NCBI GenBank assembly: GCA_033557465.1
Contig: CM066035.1
Span: forward strand, 918,230,235 to 918,294,234
Source of the DNA: Ichthyophis bannanicus
Taxonomy: Eukaryota > Chordata > Amphibia > Gymnophiona > Ichthyophiidae
Length of the DNA: 64,000 nt
Direction of reading: 5' to 3'
Shown: positions 54,529-64,000 of the stretch, piece by piece
How the letters are laid out: every line of letters starts with the position of its first letter
Position numbering within the stretch: position 1 is the stretch's first letter
Program-made: the position numbers and the translations under genes
The notes under the pieces: model-generated
What the model was told of the DNA's origin: nothing
Databases searched by the model: none
Seen by the model: only the letters and a program-made list of their open reading frames with translations

Positions 54529-55190
54529 TGTAGCAGCAAAGCGCAGACAAACCAATGATACCAGGAGTCTGTTCAGAAGGTCCAAATCATTTATTTGTGC
54601 ACAAGTCTCAAGCAAGTCAATTTCAAAATGGCTGAGCAAAGTTTTCAAGCATTACAACAACTTTTATAGACTTCTGTTCTATTCTAGGTATAGAAAAACA
54701 TTTCATTGGTCCCGGTAACCTCCCGTACCTCCCGTACCTCTTCTATTGGTCCCGGTACTGATAAGTTTATCCAATTATGTCCCTTCTGTGGGCATGACAC
54801 CTGCCTGCCCCCCTTCTAGTCCCAATTACAATGGTCAGTTCATCAACTTGTTACTTTCACACTCTCAAGGTTATAGAACCAATTTGTGCATACAGAAGAG
54901 CAAGGTTCTGTAACTCATCTGTCAGCACTCCTCATTATTTCTTTACAGATGTACTTTTTCTTATCAGTAACTTTTAAACATGTCTTTTCTGTATTTTTCC
55001 ATTTCTCAGTTCTGCAGTTCTGCTTACCTAAGCTAATTCAATACTTCTACTGAGTTCTATCTTACAATAGCAGCATATTGGGGGATGTGCAATCCTATAT
55101 GCCTCTCCACAGGCCTCATTTACAGGTCAAGCTAGCCATGCTGGCCTGCCTATGTCAGACACCGTGGGTCACAGGCCTGCACCTGCCACA
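54529..55190 (-). repeat. 5' LTR of the retrovirus (662 bp)
   Basis: It has the same length as the 3' LTR and one visible difference ('gtctgttcag' here, 'gtctgatcag' at about 45157). The promoter has CCAAT boxes at 54705-54709 and 54745-54749, TATAAAA at 54662-54668 and AATAAA at 54590-54595. Confidence 0.93.
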
Positions 55191-55885
55191 CTAGTATACT
55201 GATCAGGAACCCAGAGTCAAGTATAATGACTTTAGAAATGAAAAATGAGAAGAGCCTATTGACAATGCCTAACTTGGGTTCATCTCTTGAACCTGATTGC
55301 AGCTTCTTGAGCAAAAATAGTCAGTGGTTTTCAGAATTGCGAACAGCCCTGTACATGCAGCCAGGACTGTGATTCAGCCTGGCCTGCACGTACAGGGAAA
55401 GCCCAACTAACTCAGTCAGGGCTTTACAATGGAGCCGCGGCACCATGGCGTCCGGTTGCCATGACACTGCGGCTCCATTGTAAAGCCACAATCCCAGCCG
55501 CCAGCTGAACAAAGGCATTCCCCACAGCCCGACCCCCGATCCGGCCTCCTAAGGCCAGGGTCGGGCTGTGGGGAATGTCCTCGGGCCCCCCTGCCCCATC
55601 CACCCCCCGGGCCCACCAAAAAAGGGCGTCCAGGGAAGTTATTCTACCTTGGAGGCGGAATAACTATCCCGCAAAAGTAGCCGGCCCTGGACATACAGGG
55701 TTGACATTAGAATCACTCCTGTATGTCCAGGGCCGGCGACCGTTCACTGGCTGCCCTAACTCCGCCCCTTTCCTGCCCCTGTCTAATCTCCCTGTACAAC
55801 TGGCGGGGAGGTTAGATGCCAGCAGGAGGGGTACAAATAGCGGAGATGGACATCCCAACGCTATTCATGGAACAGAATCGGGCCC
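55191..55885. mobile_element. Chain of consecutive hairpins (probable non-autonomous DNA element)
   Basis: At least six separate inverted repeats follow one another: 55347-55365/55378-55397, 55421-55440/55467-55486, 55516-55544/55550-55577 (approximate), about 55633-55670, 55680-55700/55718-55737, and about 55782-55816. The right edge 'gaatcgggccca' abuts a CR1 and resembles the end of the 11254-11719 element. The left end was not identified; 55191-55346 shows nothing recognisable. Confidence 0.65.
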
Positions 55886-57740
55886 ATACTGTCCTCGTCT
55901 GTACTACCTCCCCTGCGAGACTATTCCATGCATCTACCTTTCTTTCCGCAAAGAAACATTTCTGCATATCACTCCTGAGTCTATCCCCTTTCACCCTCAT
56001 CCTATGTCCCCTCATTGCAGAGCTTACTTTCAATTGAAAGAAGCTCTCCTCCTGTACATTTATACCACATATGATAGAAATGTTTAAATACCTATCTCCT
56101 CTCTTCCACCTTTCCTCTAAAGTATACATATTGAGATCTTTAAGTCTGTCCCCATATGGCTTATAATGAAGACCACTGACCATTTTGGTAGCCACCCTCT
56201 TTACTGATTCCATCCTGTTTATATCCTTTTGTAGGTGCGGTCTCCAGAACTGCACACAATATTCCAAATGATATCTTACCAAAGACTTATACAGAGGCAC
56301 TATCACCTCCTTTTTCCTACTAGCCATTCCTCTTCCTATGCACTCAAGCATCCTTCTGGCTTTCACTGTCACCTTTTCGACCGTAAGATTATCAGAAACA
56401 ATCATGCCCAGGTCCCGCTCCTCTTTTGTAGAAAGAAGTACTTCACCTCCTATACTGTACCGCTCTCTTGGATTTTGCAGCTGAAATGCATGACCCTGCA
56501 TTTTGTTGCTTAAATCTCAGCTGCATTTTTTTTTGCATTACATCTCGGTGTCTATTGCAGATTTTGGTATCATCCACAAAGAGACAAAACTTACCCGACA
56601 GCCCTTCTGCAAGATCACTAACAAAAGTGTTAAAAAGAATTGGACGAAGAACAGATCCCTGCAGCACTGGTAACATCCTTGTCCTCAGTGAGCTCCATTT
56701 ACCTGTAGACTTTGTTGCCTCCCCTCAACCAATTTTTAACCCATTCAGTCACTTTAGGTTTCCTTCCTAGGGTGCTCAATTTATTTATAAGTCATCTGTG
56801 TGGAACAGTGTCAAAGGCTTTACTGAAATCTAAGTACACCACATCTAGTGCTCTCCCTTAGTCCAGTTCTCTGATCACCCAGTCAAAGAAATCAATCAGA
56901 TTTGTCTGACAAGACCTGCCTCTGGTAAACCCATGTTGCCTCAGATCCTGCCATCCATTGGATTCCAGAAACCTCACTATCCTGTTTTAGCAGCATTTCC
57001 ATTAATTTACTCACCACAGAGGTTAGACTAACCGGTCTGTAGTCCTCAACCTCATCCTTACTCAGGGCCATACCGACGGTGAAAAGCGCCCTATGCGAGT
57101 TGCACATCGGGCGCACGCCCCCCTCCTGCACCTCCATCTGGCCACTTTATGGGGGTGGGAGAGAAGAGGCACGCACCCGATGTGCAACTCGCTGGCACAC
57201 TAAGCAGGTCTGGACCCTCCCGGAAAGACCAGACCTGCTTAGTGTGCCGACGAGAAGACTTAAGGGGTGCATTTCGGCTCTCTGCCGCTGCCTGCCGCTG
57301 CTAAAGAGGTGGTGGCAGGCAATGGCAGAGAGCCGAAATGCACCCCTTAAGTCTTTGCACCCTGTGCGGCCGCTCCGCTCGCACAGAGCTCAGTACAGTC
57401 CTGTCCTTACTTCCGCTTTTGTGTAAAGGAGCCACATGTGCCTTTCGCCAGTCCTCTGGGACCACTTCCGACTCTAAAGAAGCATTGAAAAGGTCAGACA
57501 ATAGAGCCGCTAGAACATCCCCAAGTTCCTTCAATACTCTCGGATGTATCCCATCCGGCCCCATCGTTACGTATTGAAAGAGCATTTTGTAAAGCTGATC
57601 TCTGATATTTCTTTTAAGCTTTCTCCCCTCAACTAGAACAGTGCTGTTGTCCTTCGCCTTTCCTGCCTTTCTGCCCATCTTTGTCTCTGGGAGCTTAAGC
57701 ATCATTTGCTGCTCTGTGTCCGATTTTAGCAAATTAGTCA
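55886..57740 (-). mobile_element. CR1 LINE, RT region, interrupted by a hAT element
   Basis: On the minus strand, 57741-57404 reads 'MGPDGIHPRVLKELGDVLA' and 'VVPEDWRKAHVAPLHKSGS'. 57062-55886 continues the RT ('LPVLQGSVLRPILFNTFVS', 'KFCLFVDDTKICN') to the thumb and C-terminal part ('RRMLECIGRGMASRKKEVI', 'YHLEYCVQFWRPHLQKDIN'). The VPQG and FADD boxes are degraded. The 3' UTR is replaced at 55886 by the hairpin chain. Confidence 0.85.
57063..57403. mobile_element. hAT-type hairpin-chain MITE, 341 bp
   Basis: An exact 8-bp duplication 'tccttact' (57055-57062 and 57404-57411) flanks ends CAGGGCCATAC and, inverted, CAGGACTGTAC. The interior has perfect stems: 57095-57114/57173-57192 (20 bp), 57194-57213/57229-57248 (20 bp) and 57255-57286/57324-57355 (32 bp). 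A short 'gtgcgg.../...cgcac' stem lies near 57363-57384. It is non-coding. Confidence 0.88.
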
Positions 57741-58480
57741 CTGTCTTGGCAGTGTGAATAGGAGGGTTTACAGCAGAGAATTCCAGTCCTTAAGTGGGTT
57801 GCTTTTTACCAGATTTCCAGATTACACACAAACCAAAGAACTAAACCTGAGCTTTTTCGATTTTAAAAATGAAATTAAAAAACACTTTAGCCTGCTCATC
57901 TCAAGAATTCTGCTAGGTTCCTCTTGGGATGCTGCACTCTCAACAGGGCATAGTGGTAAATGAGAAGACACAAGAATGGTGTTGCTAGTATGAGTAACAG
58001 CCCTAACCGACTATTCTGAACTACTTATGAGGAGACACATGATTCAGTATCAAGAGATGTAATCAGAGACCAAGAAAATCTGGCAGAAAGACACAGGAAT
58101 TGTCCCAGTTGTCTCGAGCACCCTTAGTCTGATTAAAACTTTCCAAGTGCACCTTGATTTGTTTGGCGTCCTTTATCGATTTCACCCATAGGCAAAGTCT
58201 GGGGGGTGTGGGGAGCAATGCCCCACCAAACTTCCTAATACTGATTGGCCTGGGCAGACTCAAACAAAGAAAGCAGTACTGCATGGGCCCACACAAATAA
58301 GAACATGGAGGCAGCAGCTGCAGCAGCTGTACTTGTTGCCCTCACGAGTCAACCTTAAGGACTCAGAGCATTACAGTCCTCCTTCTGCCGCCACATGCTC
58401 GCTGACTGTTTCAAGTGTTGCAGGCTACAGGCACCAGCAACACTGTGTGTGCTTCAGGTTCCTGTAGCCTGTGCTGATGA
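57741..58480. other. Unannotated spacer
   Basis: No feature recognised. Confidence 0.4.
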
Positions 58481-59270
58481 CTATGGGGAAGGAAGAAGGA
58501 AGGTTGAAGGGGAATGAAAAGCGGAGGGGGAACCTCAAAGAGCAATGAGAAGGAGGGAGAAGAGATATTGGGGGGGGGGGGGGGCGGAGAGATATGAGAA
58601 GATGGGAGAATAACATAGGAGATGAGATGAGAGGAGAGTATGAAGATGAAGAAAATATATGAGGATTGCAAGAGGAATGAGGAAGGAAATCTGGAAGGGA
58701 GAGATGGGGAAGACAAGAGGAGAGGAAGGGGAGAAATGGATAGGTGAGGGTGTGAAGGCAAGGAAGAAGAGATAAAGGACAAAAAGCGAGAAAGTAGAGG
58801 GAGACTGAGAAAGAGGAGGATGTGAATGGTGAGGTAGGAGAGAAGAGAGAGGAAAAGAAGGCTGGAGGTAGTATTTTTGGCAGAGAAAGAGAGCAGTTGT
58901 GTGAAAGTGGAACAGGAAAGTGCTGGGGGAGGAAGAATGTGTGCAAGGAGAAGAGGAGCAAGATGTGTGTGCAAAAAAGGGAAAAGATAATGAATGACAA
59001 AATAATCACCTAGGAATGAAATAAGCAAAGGAAGAAAGATGGCAGCAGGATGGGAAAATATAGTGGAAAGGCTGAGAGAACAGAGTAGGTAACAGAAAAA
59101 GTGAGAGATGAATGTGGAAAAGGGGGAAATAAAATAATAAGGAAAGGTGAGGAAATTAAATTAAGAAATCTAAAAAAATAAAAAAAGCAGGAAAGAAACT
59201 GAACAAGGATTAATTTTAAAAAATGAAGTAAATAAGAATGGAAGATCAAGAATACAAAGTTTGGAAAATA
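58481..59270. repeat. Long polypurine (GA-rich) tract
   Basis: The plus strand is dominated by A and G for almost 800 bases, with few pyrimidines and a run of about a dozen G near 58570. Long Ser/Phe/Pro/Leu-rich frames on the minus strand (58411-59028) are composition artefacts. Confidence 0.85.
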
Positions 59271-59289
59271 TTTGATTGAATAGTCATGC

Positions 59290-60512
59290 TATACCAATAT
59301 TGAACATCAGTATCCGAAGAAATGGATAGTGAATTGATTGTTGGCATTGTAAAGATAGCCATGAAGGGGGAAGTGATCATATTGGGTGATTTTAATCTAT
59401 CCGATGTGGATTGGAGTGTTCCTTCTGCAAATCTGGAAAGAAGTAAAAAAATTATGGATGCCTTCCATGATGCGTTACTTAAACAAATGGTGATGGAACT
59501 GACCAGGGAGAGCTCCTTGCTGGATTTAGTGCTCACCAATGGAGATAGCGTGTCAAATATCCAGGTAGGTGCCCATGTGATCATCACACGTGTGTTTTGA
59601 GACAAAAGCCAAGGTGGAATCCAATCACAGCAAACTCAAAGTCCTAGACTTCAAAAACACTGACTTCAGTAAAATGGCCAAGTACTTGAAGGAGGAGTTG
59701 GTAGGGTGGGAGGGGATAAGGGAAGTGGAATTGCAATGGACTAAATTAAAGAAGGCAATAAAAGGTGCAACAGATACATACGTAAGGAAAGTAAATAAAA
59801 ACAAGAGGAAAAGAAAACCTATTTGGTTCTCCAAAGAAGTGGCTGCACAAATAAAGGCAAAAAACACAGCTTACACAAAATTCAGAAGCTTGCAGAGGAA
59901 CACAGAAAGGAATACAGGATAAACTAAAAGAGACAAAAAGAGAAATATGGAAAGCAAAATCAAAGGCAGAAGAAAAGATGGCTAAAGATGTGAAGTGTGG
60001 CGACAAGACTTTTTTCAGGTATATTCGGGAGAGGAGAAAAATCAGAGGTGGAATTGCAGGACTCAAAAGTGCTGGGAACAGAATTGTGGAAAGATGACAC
60101 TGAAAAAGCGAAAATGCTAAACAAATATTTCTGCTCTGTTTTCACTAGAGAAAATCCTGGGGAAGGGCCACCTGTGATTGACAAATATACAAATGGGAAT
60201 GGAGTAGATATCACATCATTCACAAAAGATGATGTGTTAGAACAGCTTGCAAAACTGAAAGTGGACAAGTCTATGGGACCACATGGGATACATCCCAGGA
60301 TACTGAAAGAGTTCAGAGAGGTTCTTGCAGGGCCTTTAAAGGATGTTTTTAATAGATCCTTGGAAACAGGAGAAGTTCCACAGGACTGGAGAAGGGCTGA
60401 TGTGGTACCTCTCCACAAAAGTGGTAAAAAGGAAGAAGTGACAAACTACAGGCCAGTAAGCCTTAACTCGGTGGCGGGAAAAATAATGGAGGTGCTCCTG
60501 AAAGAGCAAAAG
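59290..60512 (+). mobile_element. CR1 LINE, endonuclease end to RT start, cut by DIRS-D
   Basis: The plus strand reads 'GEVIILGDFNLSDVDW' and 'SSLLDLVLTNGDSV' (endonuclease GDFN and C-terminal boxes). It then has the linker 'KKAIKGATDTYVRKVNKNK' and, after frame changes, 'VDKSMGPHGIHPRILKEFR', 'EVPQDWRRADVVPLHKSGK' and 'VTNYRPVSLNSVAGKIMEV'. The RT is cut at 60512 by DIRS-D; the rest is not in this window. Confidence 0.88.
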
Positions 60513-60777
60513 CGTAGTTACTCATCTGTAACAGGTGTTCTCCAGGGAGAGCAGGCATCAGTCCTCACTTATGGGTGACGTCGGCACCGATGGAGCCACG
60601 CAGAGCAATTCCCCAGCTTTCAAAGAAAGCCTGTGGGATTGCTGCCACGCATTCATGGTCCTCTTCCCACCCAAGGGTGCCATCTTGCTCAGTCAGGTCC
60701 CTTAGCTCGAACCCTAACAAGCAGATGGCAAGGGAAGGACAAAAATTCAGCAATTCATCAGGGGAGGCGGGAGGGTA

Positions 60778-60873
60778 GTGAGGACTGATTCCTGCTGTCC
60801 CTGGAGAACACCTGTTACAGGTGAGTAACTACGCTTTCTCCAGAAACAAGCAGGAAGTCAGTCCTCACTTATG
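60778..60873. repeat. DIRS internal complementary region, copy D
   Basis: It contains 'ggagaacacctgttacaggt' followed by 'aactacgctttctccagaaa' and 'caagcaggaagtcagtcctc', the same junction arrangement as in copies A and C. Confidence 0.85.
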
Positions 60874-60939
60874 GGACTCCCTAGCCACAGGCTACCGAAC
60901 CTGTAACCAAAAATTGCCTCCGTGAGGCCGTGAGAACAA

Positions 60940-62060
60940 GCTGAAGCCTGAAGAAGCCCGAGTTTTCGGGCCCTTGGGGCGAAGCCCTCAGTAGCCGTGA
61001 AGAAGGGTCGGAGGGCAGGAGTTGCTTATACCCCAAACAGGTTACGGAGTATAGCCTGGCCTAAGGCGCTGTCCAAGCGGGACTCCCTCTCCAGGCAGTA
61101 GTGAGCAGCGAAGGTATTCGTAGAAGAACATGTCGCCGCCTGGCAGATGTCCATCAGGGGCACAGAGCACAGCGAGGCCACTGAGGCCGTTTTGGCCTGG
61201 ACCCCTTGTGCAGTGACTCAACGATCTAGTGGGACGCCCGCCTTTGTATGGGCGAAAGCGATGCAGTCCACCACCCAAACCAAGTGGGTGCGCTTGGTGA
61301 CTGCCTGTCCCAGTCTATTAGGATCATAGGTCACAAAAAGCCGGTCAGATTTGCGATGAGTCTGGGTACGCTGCAAATAGAAGGCTAGGGCCCGTTTGCA
61401 GTCAAGGATGTGGAGAGCCGTCGACAACTGGTCAGCGTGGGGCCTCGGGAAGAAAGTTGGCAGGACTATCTCTTGGTTGAGATGGAAGTCTGAGACGACT
61501 GTAGGCAGGAATTTAGGTGGGTATGAAGGACCACCCTGTTCCAATAAAACCTGGTGTAAGGGGTGCCAGCCATGAGAGCCTGGAGCTTGCTGACTTGGTG
61601 GGCTGAGATCAGCGCCACCAGGAAGGCCACCTTCCAGGACAGGTGCCGGAGGAAACATGTTGCCATTGGCTCGAAAGGTGGACGGGTGAGCTGCATGAGT
61701 ACCACTTTCAGGTCCCATTCCGCCAGAGGAGGATGGATGGGCAGCTCGGAAAGCAGAAGACTAATGGGTGCCCAAAGAAGAGTTTCCCCTCGATGGGGAG
61801 GTCATTAGCTGAGATGACGCTCAAATGAACCCTGACAGAGTTCGACTTCAGCCCTTCTCTCGAGAGATGGAGGAGGTACTGAAGAACCCATCGAACGGGG
61901 CACAAGAAGGGGTTGATCTGGCGCTCTGAGCACCAGACAGAGAAGCGTCTCCACTTAAAGGCATAGGCTTGCCTAGTGGAGTCCTTTCATGAGGTGAGGA
62001 GGACTTCCTCGATCTCCTCTGGAAGGGCCAGAGAGGCTAGGGAGACCCGTTCAGCCGCCA
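60940..62060 (-). pseudogene. DIRS-D tyrosine recombinase remnant
   Basis: Fragments in several frames: 'HGLAAERVSLASLALPEEI' near 62060, 'LQYLLHLSREGLKSNSVRV' at about 61890, and 'FLVALISAHQVSKLQALMA' at about 61590, where the first catalytic Arg is Gln. 'RALAFYLQRTQTHRKSDRL' follows at about 61390. Its C-terminal Tyr region near 61080 is also broken. Confidence 0.8.
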
Positions 62061-62985
62061 GGCCATGAGGGATAGGGAGATTAGGTTCAGGTGCAGCATC
62101 CGGCCCTCCTCCTGTGTTAGCAGACCCCGGGCAGAACCCAGGGGAACCAGAGGATCTGTCAATAGCTGGAGCAGGAACCAAGGCTGCTGAGGCCACGAGA
62201 ATCAATGATGCTCCATCCCACTGAGCCTTGAAAAGAGTCCTCGCAATAAGGGGGAAAGGAGGGAATGCATAGAGAAGGCTGGAAGACCAGTCCGGGAGAA
62301 ATGCATCGGGGCCCTCCCTGCTCGGGTACAGCATCGGCCTGCAAAAGCGTGGGAGCTGCGTGTTCTGGGGACTGGCGAAGAGGTCTATCGCCGGCGTCCC
62401 CCAGCGGAGAAACAACCAGTCTGTTACTCTGGGATCCAGCCGCCATTTGTGGGGGAGGAGGATTGTGCTGAGTCTGTCCGCCAGGCCATTCTCCTGGCCC
62501 GGGAGATACGCTGCCCTGAGAGACATCCTCCGCCAGACAGCAAAAGAGCAGATGAGGACTGCTTCCCGGCAGAGGGAGTGTGATCCTGTGCCTCCCTCCT
62601 TGTTGATGTAGAACATCGCTACATGTTTGTCGGTCTGCATTAGAACTGACCTCCCACTGAGGTGTTCCTCGAAGGCCCTCAGGGCCCACCGAATGGCCCG
62701 GAATTCGAGCAGGTTTATCTGCTGCTGCGACTCCTCAGGTGACCATTGCTCCTGCTTGCAGAGTGGTCCGCAGTGGGCTCCCCACCCTAACAGGGAAGCA
62801 TATGTCGTCAGCACCGCATTGTGCTGTGGGGCCTGAAAGGGAAATCCCCGCAGGAAGTTGCGGGGATTTTGCCACCAGCTCAGGGACAAGTGGAGGTCAG
62901 GAAGAACCCTGACGGGGTCCCTGAGGTGTCCGAGGAACTGGCTCCATTGGGCACTGAGACACCACTGAGCAGTCCGCATGTGCAA
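61987..62985 (-). pseudogene. DIRS-D RNase H domain, long open frame but catalytic Asp lost
   Basis: A 332-codon frame reads 'LLGWGAHCGPLCKQEQWSP', 'INLLEFRAIRWALRAFEEH', 'VLMQTDKHVAMFYINKEGG' and 'AAYLPGQENGLADRLSTIL', ending in the recombinase N-terminus. The first active-site motif is 'LTTYAS' where copy C has TDAS, so one essential acid is missing despite the open frame. Confidence 0.82.
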
Positions 62986-63049
62986 GCGGGCTTAAGGAAC
63001 TACATGTACGGTCGAGATCATGTGGCCCAAGAAACGTAGCATGGTTCGA

Positions 63050-64000
63050 GCGGTGACCAGGTGAGCGCTTTGGACACGAGCCACGAGAGCTCAGAGGCGG
63101 ATGGAGCGATCCACCAGCAAGAAGGCGATTACCTGCTGAGTATTGAGGCGCACCCCGATGAACTCGAGAGCCTGCACCGGCTCGAGGTGAGATTTCGGGA
63201 AGTTGACCAAGAACCCCAAGCTCTCCAAAAGGAGGACAGCGCACGACATTGCTCGCCAAGCCTCCTCGACTGAGGAGCCCATAACGAGCCAGTCATTGAG
63301 GTAGGGAAAGACCGGCACGCCCTGATGCCAAAGGTAAGCGGCGACCATGACAAGACACTTTGTGAAGATCTGCGGGGCAGATGCAAGGCCGAAGGGGAGC
63401 ACCCTGTACTGGAAGTGCTCTCCCTACACCCTGAAACGCAGATATTGCCTGTGCTGGGGGTGGATTAAGATGTGGGCGTAAGCGTACTTTAGATCCAAGG
63501 AGCATAGCTAGTCACCCTGCTGGAGAAGGGCAGCAGAACACCAAGAGATAACATCTTGAATTTCTCCCATACCAGGAACTTGTTTAGCCTGCGGAGGTCG
63601 AGGATAGGCCCAGACCCTCCATTTTTTTTAGGATGAGGAAGTACCGTGAATAGAAGCCCCGACCTCGGAGGTGGGGAGGGACCTTCTTGACTGCCCGTTG
63701 GGCGAGGGAGAGAGTGCAATTCCCACTGCAGCAGAAGCTGGTGTGTGGGGAGTCGAGGAGGCTCCGCCAGGGAGAAAGGAGGTGGAAGCCTGTTGAAGTG
63801 AAGATGGTAGCCATCCTGGACGACTTGGAGGACCCAAGTGTCTGAAGTGATGGAAGCCCATGATGGCGCGAAGCGGGACAGGCGTCCCCCCACTGGCTGC
63901 TGCATCGCCGGAGGGCGAAGGGCTATGCCGATGGCGTCAAAACCCCTGAGTGGGTTGCCAGGGAGCCAGCGTTTTGGCCTTCGGTCCCTTTGGCTTACGA
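63050..64000 (-). pseudogene. DIRS-D reverse transcriptase, partial
   Basis: From the window end downward: 'ITSDTWVLQVVQDGYHLHF' (63860), 'GPILDLRRLNKFLVWEKFK' (about 63600), a frame change, then 'LPFGLASAPQIFTKCLVMV' and 'FPYLNDWLVMG' (63402-63280). The catalytic YLDD is YLND. The 5' part of the element lies beyond the window. Confidence 0.85.

Larger units (their letters stand above)
45115..55190 (-). mobile_element. Complete class I (gamma-type) endogenous retrovirus
   Basis: A 10,076-bp provirus in minus orientation. Its order is 5' LTR (54529-55190), primer binding site (54504-54521), gag, protease-polymerase, env, polypurine tract (45777-45787), 3' LTR (45115-45776). A 4-bp target duplication 'ctag' lies at 45111-45114 and 55191-55194. 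Gag carries one CCHC finger, and pol follows a TAG in the same frame, both gammaretroviral traits. The LTRs differ at one base by eye, so the insertion is young, yet gag and pol are broken. Confidence 0.95.
60514..64000 (-). mobile_element. DIRS-like retrotransposon, copy D (runs off the window)
   Basis: The low-coordinate terminus ('cgtagttactcatctgtaac') and its inverted-repeat block (60560-60700) are present. An internal complementary region lies at about 60778-60873. Coding remnants on the minus strand follow in DIRS order: recombinase (60940-61990), RNase H (61987-62985) and RT (63050-64000). It inserted in a CR1 at 'aaaag'. Catalytic residues are lost in all three enzymes, so this is an old copy. 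Confidence 0.88.

Noticed and set aside
58411..59249. Ser/Phe/Leu/Pro-rich open frames of about 200 codons on the minus strand
   Set aside because: They arise because the complementary strand is almost all purine; two overlapping frames are equally open.

Overview
This window looks like intergenic, repeat-dense DNA from a large vertebrate genome, most likely an amphibian. The reasons are the mix of CR1 and L2-type LINEs, DIRS tyrosine-recombinase retrotransposons, CORE-like tRNA SINEs, hAT-type hairpin elements and an amphibian/reptile-style class I endogenous retrovirus. A caecilian would fit, but that is only a guess. I found no conventional host gene; almost every readable protein belongs to a mobile element.

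Layout: 1-7131 is one minus-strand CR1 LINE split by a decayed DIRS element (DIRS-A, 259-5851), which itself carries an L2-type LINE (915-2290, with a SINE inside it) and a second SINE. 7326-10260 is a broken RTE/BovB-like LINE holding a 1.06 kb fold-back element with 277-bp inverted repeats. 11254-16836 holds a hairpin-chain element, a 2.75 kb hAT-type element (12805-15558) that contains a minisatellite and a near-perfect ~390-bp palindrome, and a small hAT MITE. 17078-22262 is a CR1 copy split by a 4.2 kb L2-type LINE, which was in turn hit by a CR1 and a SINE. 25615-27158 is a DNA transposon with CACTG inverted ends that carries a decayed protein of unassigned family.

29019-40800 holds more CR1 pieces, including an ORF1 SGNH-esterase fragment, plus DIRS-B (1.18 kb, internally deleted) and DIRS-C (6.9 kb, the most complete copy). 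43190-45110 is a third L2-type LINE. 45115-55190 is a complete gamma-type endogenous retrovirus on the minus strand. Its two 662-bp LTRs differ at one base by eye, it has a CTAG target duplication, a tRNA-Gly-type primer site and an uninterrupted 693-codon env, while gag and pol are broken. 55191-57740 holds two chains of consecutive hairpins, one with clear hAT hallmarks, beside and inside a CR1. 58481-59270 is a long purine-only-like tract. 59290-60512 is a CR1 cut by DIRS-D, which runs off the window end.

How the parts relate: the window is a stack of nested insertions, so relative ages can be read from who interrupts whom. Both SINE families share a tRNA head and core but carry different tails, matching the two LINE types (L2-type and RTE) present here. 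Three of four DIRS copies sit inside CR1 sequence at A-rich AA(A)(G) sites. The retrovirus appears to be the youngest insertion.
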